Shown piece by piece: positions 61,527 through 64,000 of a DNA stretch of 64,000 nt. Every line of letters starts with the position of its first letter. Position 1 is the first letter of the stretch. The position numbers and the translations under genes are program-made. The notes under the pieces are model-generated. The model ran no database searches. It was not told the DNA's origin and worked only from the letters and a program-made list of their open reading frames with translations. Source of the stretch: an uncultured beta proteobacterium (GTDB lineage Bacteria; Pseudomonadota; Gammaproteobacteria; Burkholderiales; Burkholderiaceae_C); the NCBI GenBank assembly GCA_903823025.1, contig CAIJRK010000027.1, positions 56,278 to 120,277 on the forward strand, written 5' to 3'.

Positions 61527-62682
61527 CGGCTTCAAGTCGATCCATTCCGAAACCATTCAATTGGGCCGGGTCAACTGCTTTATCGGTGCCAATGGCGTTG
61601 GCAAAAGCAATGTGCTGGAGGCCATTGGTGTTTTGGGTGCAGCGGCCAACGGCGTGGTGGACGACGAGGCACTGATTCGCCGAGGTGTACGGGCCGGATT
61701 GCCGCGTTTGTTCAAGAGTTCTTTTACGTCAGAGCGTACGCCTGCTCATATTGGCGTTGGAGCCGTGGGTGATGGCGGTGAAGGCTATCGTGTCTCGTTG
61801 TTGAACCCGCTGGAGTCCCCTGAGCCCGCGTGGTCGTACAAAACCGAGGTACTGACCGATGGCCAGCAGGAAATCGTCTCGGACGGCGTGCGCAACAAAA
61901 AAAATCTGAACCCACAAGCCGGGTTGGCCGCGTTGAAACTGGTCGATGTGGCGCCAGATAACGCAGCCGCACAGTTGATGCAAGGCCTGCAAAACTATGC
62001 CATTTACTGCCCCAACACGCCCACTTTGCGCGGCACGGTGCCCGACGCCCAGCCGCGCGCGCCTGTGGGTTTGAGCGGCGGACAGCTAGCCGAAGGTTTT
62101 GCTGAACTGCAAAAGCACTATTCAGAGGACAACAGCGGGGTGCTGGACGAGGTGCTGGAACTGATTGATTGGGTCAGCGATATTCAAACCACCAGCCATG
62201 GTGCGAATCTGCTTTCACCCAAGGTGGCGCGTACCAAACTGATGTTGAAGTTCACCGACCGGTTCATGAACAAAAGCCGTAACGAGTTGACGGCCTACGA
62301 TGCCAGCGAAGGGGCCCTGTATGTGATCTTTTGTGCCGTGCTGTGTTTGTTGCCCCAGGCACCCAGGCTGTTGGCTATCGACAATCTGGATCAGGCCCTG
62401 AACCCCAGACTGTTAACCCGCTTGACTGCCCGGCTTTCGGGCTGGCTAAAAAGGGGTGGGAACGACCGGCAATTGCTGTTCACGGCACATAACCCGGCGG
62501 TGCTGGATGGCCTGGACCTTGCCGACCCTGAGGTTCGGTTATTTGCCGTGGAGCGAAATAGCAACGGGCTGACCTGCGTGCGGCGTTTGGAGCTGACGCC
62601 TGCGTTGACCAGTCTCAATCAGCAATACCCCTTGTCTCGCCTGTGGTTGATGGGGCACTTGGGTGCGGTGCCCAATGTTTGA
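61504..62682 (+). CDS. AAA15-type ATPase with atypical Walker B
   Basis: 392 residues. N-terminal IRTIQIDGFKSIHSE and Walker A IGANGVGKSNVLEAI (about 27-41), a long insert, signature-like ELTAYDASEGALYVIF, Walker B-like LLAIDNLDQALNPRLL, and FTAHNPAVLDGL as the D/H loop. The Walker B acidic pair is Asp-Asn where most ATPases have Asp-Glu, and the family I recall with IDNxDxALNP also has it. Overlaps the TOPRIM gene by eight bases. Resembles the ATPase of two-gene ATPase/TOPRIM defence modules (PARIS, RloA/RloB, Gabija-like); I do not assign one. Confidence 0.8.
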   Translation: MIRTIQIDGFKSIHSETIQLGRVNCFIGANGVGKSNVLEAIGVLGAAANGVVDDEALIRRGVRAGLPRLFKSSFTSERTPAHIGVGAVGDGGEGYRVSLLNPLESPEPAWSYKTEVLTDGQQEIVSDGVRNKKNLNPQAGLAALKLVDVAPDNAAAQLMQGLQNYAIYCPNTPTLRGTVPDAQPRAPVGLSGGQLAEGFAELQKHYSEDNSGVLDEVLELIDWVSDIQTTSHGANLLSPKVARTKLMLKFTDRFMNKSRNELTAYDASEGALYVIFCAVLCLLPQAPRLLAIDNLDQALNPRLLTRLTARLSGWLKRGGNDRQLLFTAHNPAVLDGLDLADPEVRLFAVERNSNGLTCVRRLELTPALTSLNQQYPLSRLWLMGHLGAVPNV

Positions 62683-63373
62683 GCCACGCATTGCCTTGGT
62701 GGCAGAGGGGCCGACGGATTTTGAGGTGATCCATGCGGCGCTGAAAGCCATTCTTCACCGACCTTTTTTCCTGACTTTGCTACAGCCCGAGCCTAGCTTA
62801 CCCATCTTGGGAAACGGCTGGGGTGGTGTCTTGAAGTGGTACGACGCAGCCGGCCAGCGGCATGTGGGTTCGCTGGATAACGACCCGACCCTTGCATTGT
62901 TTGATCTGCTCATCATCCACCTGGATGTTGATGTGGCGCTCAGGCAATATGCCGACTGTGGCCCGTTGGTGAAAAAAATGGCTAATGAAAACGCATGGCC
63001 ACAGCTGCCGTGCAACCAGCCTTGTCCGCCTGTTGCAGGCACTTGTGCCGCATTAGAGGCCGTTTTATTAGGTTGGTTGGGTAACGTGCAACCGGGTGCC
63101 AAAACTGTTGTGTGTTTGCCTGCGCAATCTACGGGTGCCTGGCTGGTCGCTGCACTGTTACCCGCCACCCATGCGTTGTGCCAAGGGCTGGAGTGCAACC
63201 CTGCTGCAGAAGCTGGATTGGCGTTGCTGCCGAAAGCGCAACGAGTGAAAAAGAAGTCAACCAGGGAGTACAGAGCGCACGCAACTTCTGTCTACAAAAA
63301 GTGGATAAACGTGAAAGCACTTTGCAGTCAGGCGGGTAACTTTGAGCAAGCAGTCGTTGCCGTGCTGCCCTGA
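62675..63373 (+). CDS. TOPRIM-like nuclease partner of the ATPase
   Basis: 232 residues from ATG 62675, which overlaps the ATPase stop; GTG 62663 is an alternative. TOPRIM hallmarks: VAEGPTDFEVI (EGxxD, about residues 8-18) and LLIIHLDVDVAL (DxD, about 83-94). The C-terminus is helical with many Lys (VKKKSTREYRAHATSVYKK). The pair of AAA15-type ATPase and free TOPRIM protein is the layout of several defence systems. TOPRIM assignment is good; system unclear. Confidence 0.75.
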   Translation: MFEPRIALVAEGPTDFEVIHAALKAILHRPFFLTLLQPEPSLPILGNGWGGVLKWYDAAGQRHVGSLDNDPTLALFDLLIIHLDVDVALRQYADCGPLVKKMANENAWPQLPCNQPCPPVAGTCAALEAVLLGWLGNVQPGAKTVVCLPAQSTGAWLVAALLPATHALCQGLECNPAAEAGLALLPKAQRVKKKSTREYRAHATSVYKKWINVKALCSQAGNFEQAVVAVLP

Positions 63374-63426
63374 GTCTGAATTTTTGCAGAACAAGGAGCC
63401 ACATGACAACCGCAACATTGAATCCA

Positions 63427-63458
63427 AACTGCTGACCGGTTGGATTCGCCTAATATGA
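63427..63458 (+). repeat. Short echo of the hsdS 3' end
   Basis: The bases read in frame as LLTGWIRLI then stop, matching the last residues of HsdS (LLTGRIRLL) at 58208-58237 and those in the composite frame at 61440. Only about 30 bases match, so it could be a chance resemblance, but the frame and the stop position agree. Confidence 0.4.
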
Positions 63459-63491
63459 AACCACCTCAATTCAGGTAACACGGAGTCCACC

Positions 63492-63719
63492 ATGCCCACC
63501 TCTGAAAAATCCATGCGGTTTCTGGAAGAACATATTCCTGAACTCGCCCAGTCTGCCGTCACGCAGGCCTATTGGCAGGCACTGGCTTCAGGCAGCAGCG
63601 TGTTGCAGAGCGAGAACGGCGCGATCTACGAGGTGTTTCCCGACGGCACACGCAAGCTCATCAAAACTACCCCCCCGCCCAGTTTGGTGGCCGTGGGCAC
63701 AACACGGGTGATGCGGTGA
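63492..63719 (+). CDS. Putative antitoxin upstream of zeta toxin
   Basis: 75 residues, helical first half (RFLEEHIPELAQSAVTQAYW), then a beta-like tail (GAIYEVFPDGTRKLIK). Stop overlaps the GTG start of the zeta-type toxin fragment (GTGA at 63716-63719). Its small size, spacing and coupling fit the antitoxin of a zeta-type module; the sequence itself is not one I recognise beyond this context. Ribosome site GGAG upstream. Confidence 0.6.
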   Translation: MPTSEKSMRFLEEHIPELAQSAVTQAYWQALASGSSVLQSENGAIYEVFPDGTRKLIKTTPPPSLVAVGTTRVMR

Positions 63720-63889
63720 CTGACATCCCTCGTCTGCGCATGTTTGCCGGCCCCAACGGGTCGGGCAAGAGCACCATCAAAGCGGTGATTCGCCCGGAGT
63801 TGCTCGGGGTGTACATCAACCCGGATGAAATCGAGAAGGAAATCCAGGAATACGATTTTCTGTACGCGTTCACCCCACTACCCAACTGA
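63716..63889 (+). pseudogene. Truncated zeta toxin
   Basis: Reads from GTG: VTDIPRLRMFAGPNGSGKST, then IKAVIRPELLGVYINPDEI, then EKEIQEYDFL, followed by unrelated YAFTPLPN and stop. Zeta-type kinases that phosphorylate UDP-GlcNAc have this P-loop and NPDEI, but are about 190-280 residues; only about 50 remain. The break after DFL, with unrelated sequence beyond, suggests an insertion or deletion near 63870. Confidence 0.7.
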
Positions 63890-63939
63890 TTTCATAGTGT
63901 TGTCGGGATTTGTGCAAAAACAGGTCAGAATTGATAGCA

Positions 63940-64000
63940 ATGCAAATTAATCTACGGCAAGCCAGCCCGAAACCCCAAACGCTTGAAGAAGCGCAAAAAG
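63940..64000 (+). CDS. Start of an unidentified gene at the window end
   Basis: An ATG at 63940 opens a frame to the last base (20 codons, MQINLRQASPKPQTLEEAQ and so on). It lies just past the truncated zeta toxin and might be an IS66-type or other transposase N-terminus that caused the truncation; too short to identify. Confidence 0.3.
   Translation, partial: MQINLRQASPKPQTLEEAQK

Overview
The window looks like a chromosomal segment of a betaproteobacterium of the order Burkholderiales, most likely a Comamonadaceae (Rhodoferax/Polaromonas-like) genome. The evidence is gene content and order: a petABC-sspA-sspB run, an mla cluster with mlaA inside it, a murA-his-tat chain on one strand, a short-form HisG, and pilD-coaE-zapD-yacG. 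This assignment rests on my knowledge of gene order, not on a database search.

Layout. (1) 1-8733 is an AT-richer accessory region on the + strand. It holds the 3' part of a type I restriction gene hsdR, a lipoprotein, a Thoeris-type anti-phage operon (SIR2-SLOG ThsA plus TIR proteins, with an additional TIR-like protein and a small coupled protein upstream), a degraded gene, and a two-gene cassette of a minimal nucleotidyltransferase and an unknown partner. (2) 9113-53486 is core chromosome: pilD-coaE-zapD-yacG; a NUDIX hydrolase, an AAA+ protein, argJ and secA; dciA; tRNA-Thr; sspB-sspA and petCBA; mscL, pdxA and a periplasmic serine protease; then one very long minus-strand chain from mlaF through mlaEDACB, an ABC-2 exporter, a BolA-like gene, murA, hisGDCBHAFIE, a HIT protein and tatABC; then gltBD, a solitary RAYT transposase, a methyltransferase, dgt and aroB. 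(3) 53638-64000 is a second defence island on the + strand. It holds hsdM, a YhcG-type nuclease, hsdS, a PutAbiC-like membrane protein, a Septu-type pair (PtuA ATPase and PtuB HNH nuclease), an AAA ATPase/TOPRIM pair, and a truncated zeta toxin with its upstream partner. The cargo is separated by gene debris, including a composite reading frame made of pieces of at least three genes and echoes of the hsdS 3' end.

How it works together. The core supplies outer-membrane lipid homeostasis (Mla), cell-wall precursor synthesis (MurA), histidine synthesis, protein export (SecA, Tat), the bc1 respiratory complex and ammonia assimilation (GltBD). The two islands carry independent layers of phage defence: type I restriction, Thoeris NAD+ depletion, Septu, an ATPase/TOPRIM nuclease pair, a putative abortive-infection membrane protein and a toxin-antitoxin remnant. 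The strongest candidate for something new is the extended Thoeris-like operon at 3033-6824, with three distinct TIR-type proteins and an ATGA-coupled small protein. The NTase cassette at 7316-8733 and the composite frame at 61038-61526 come next.
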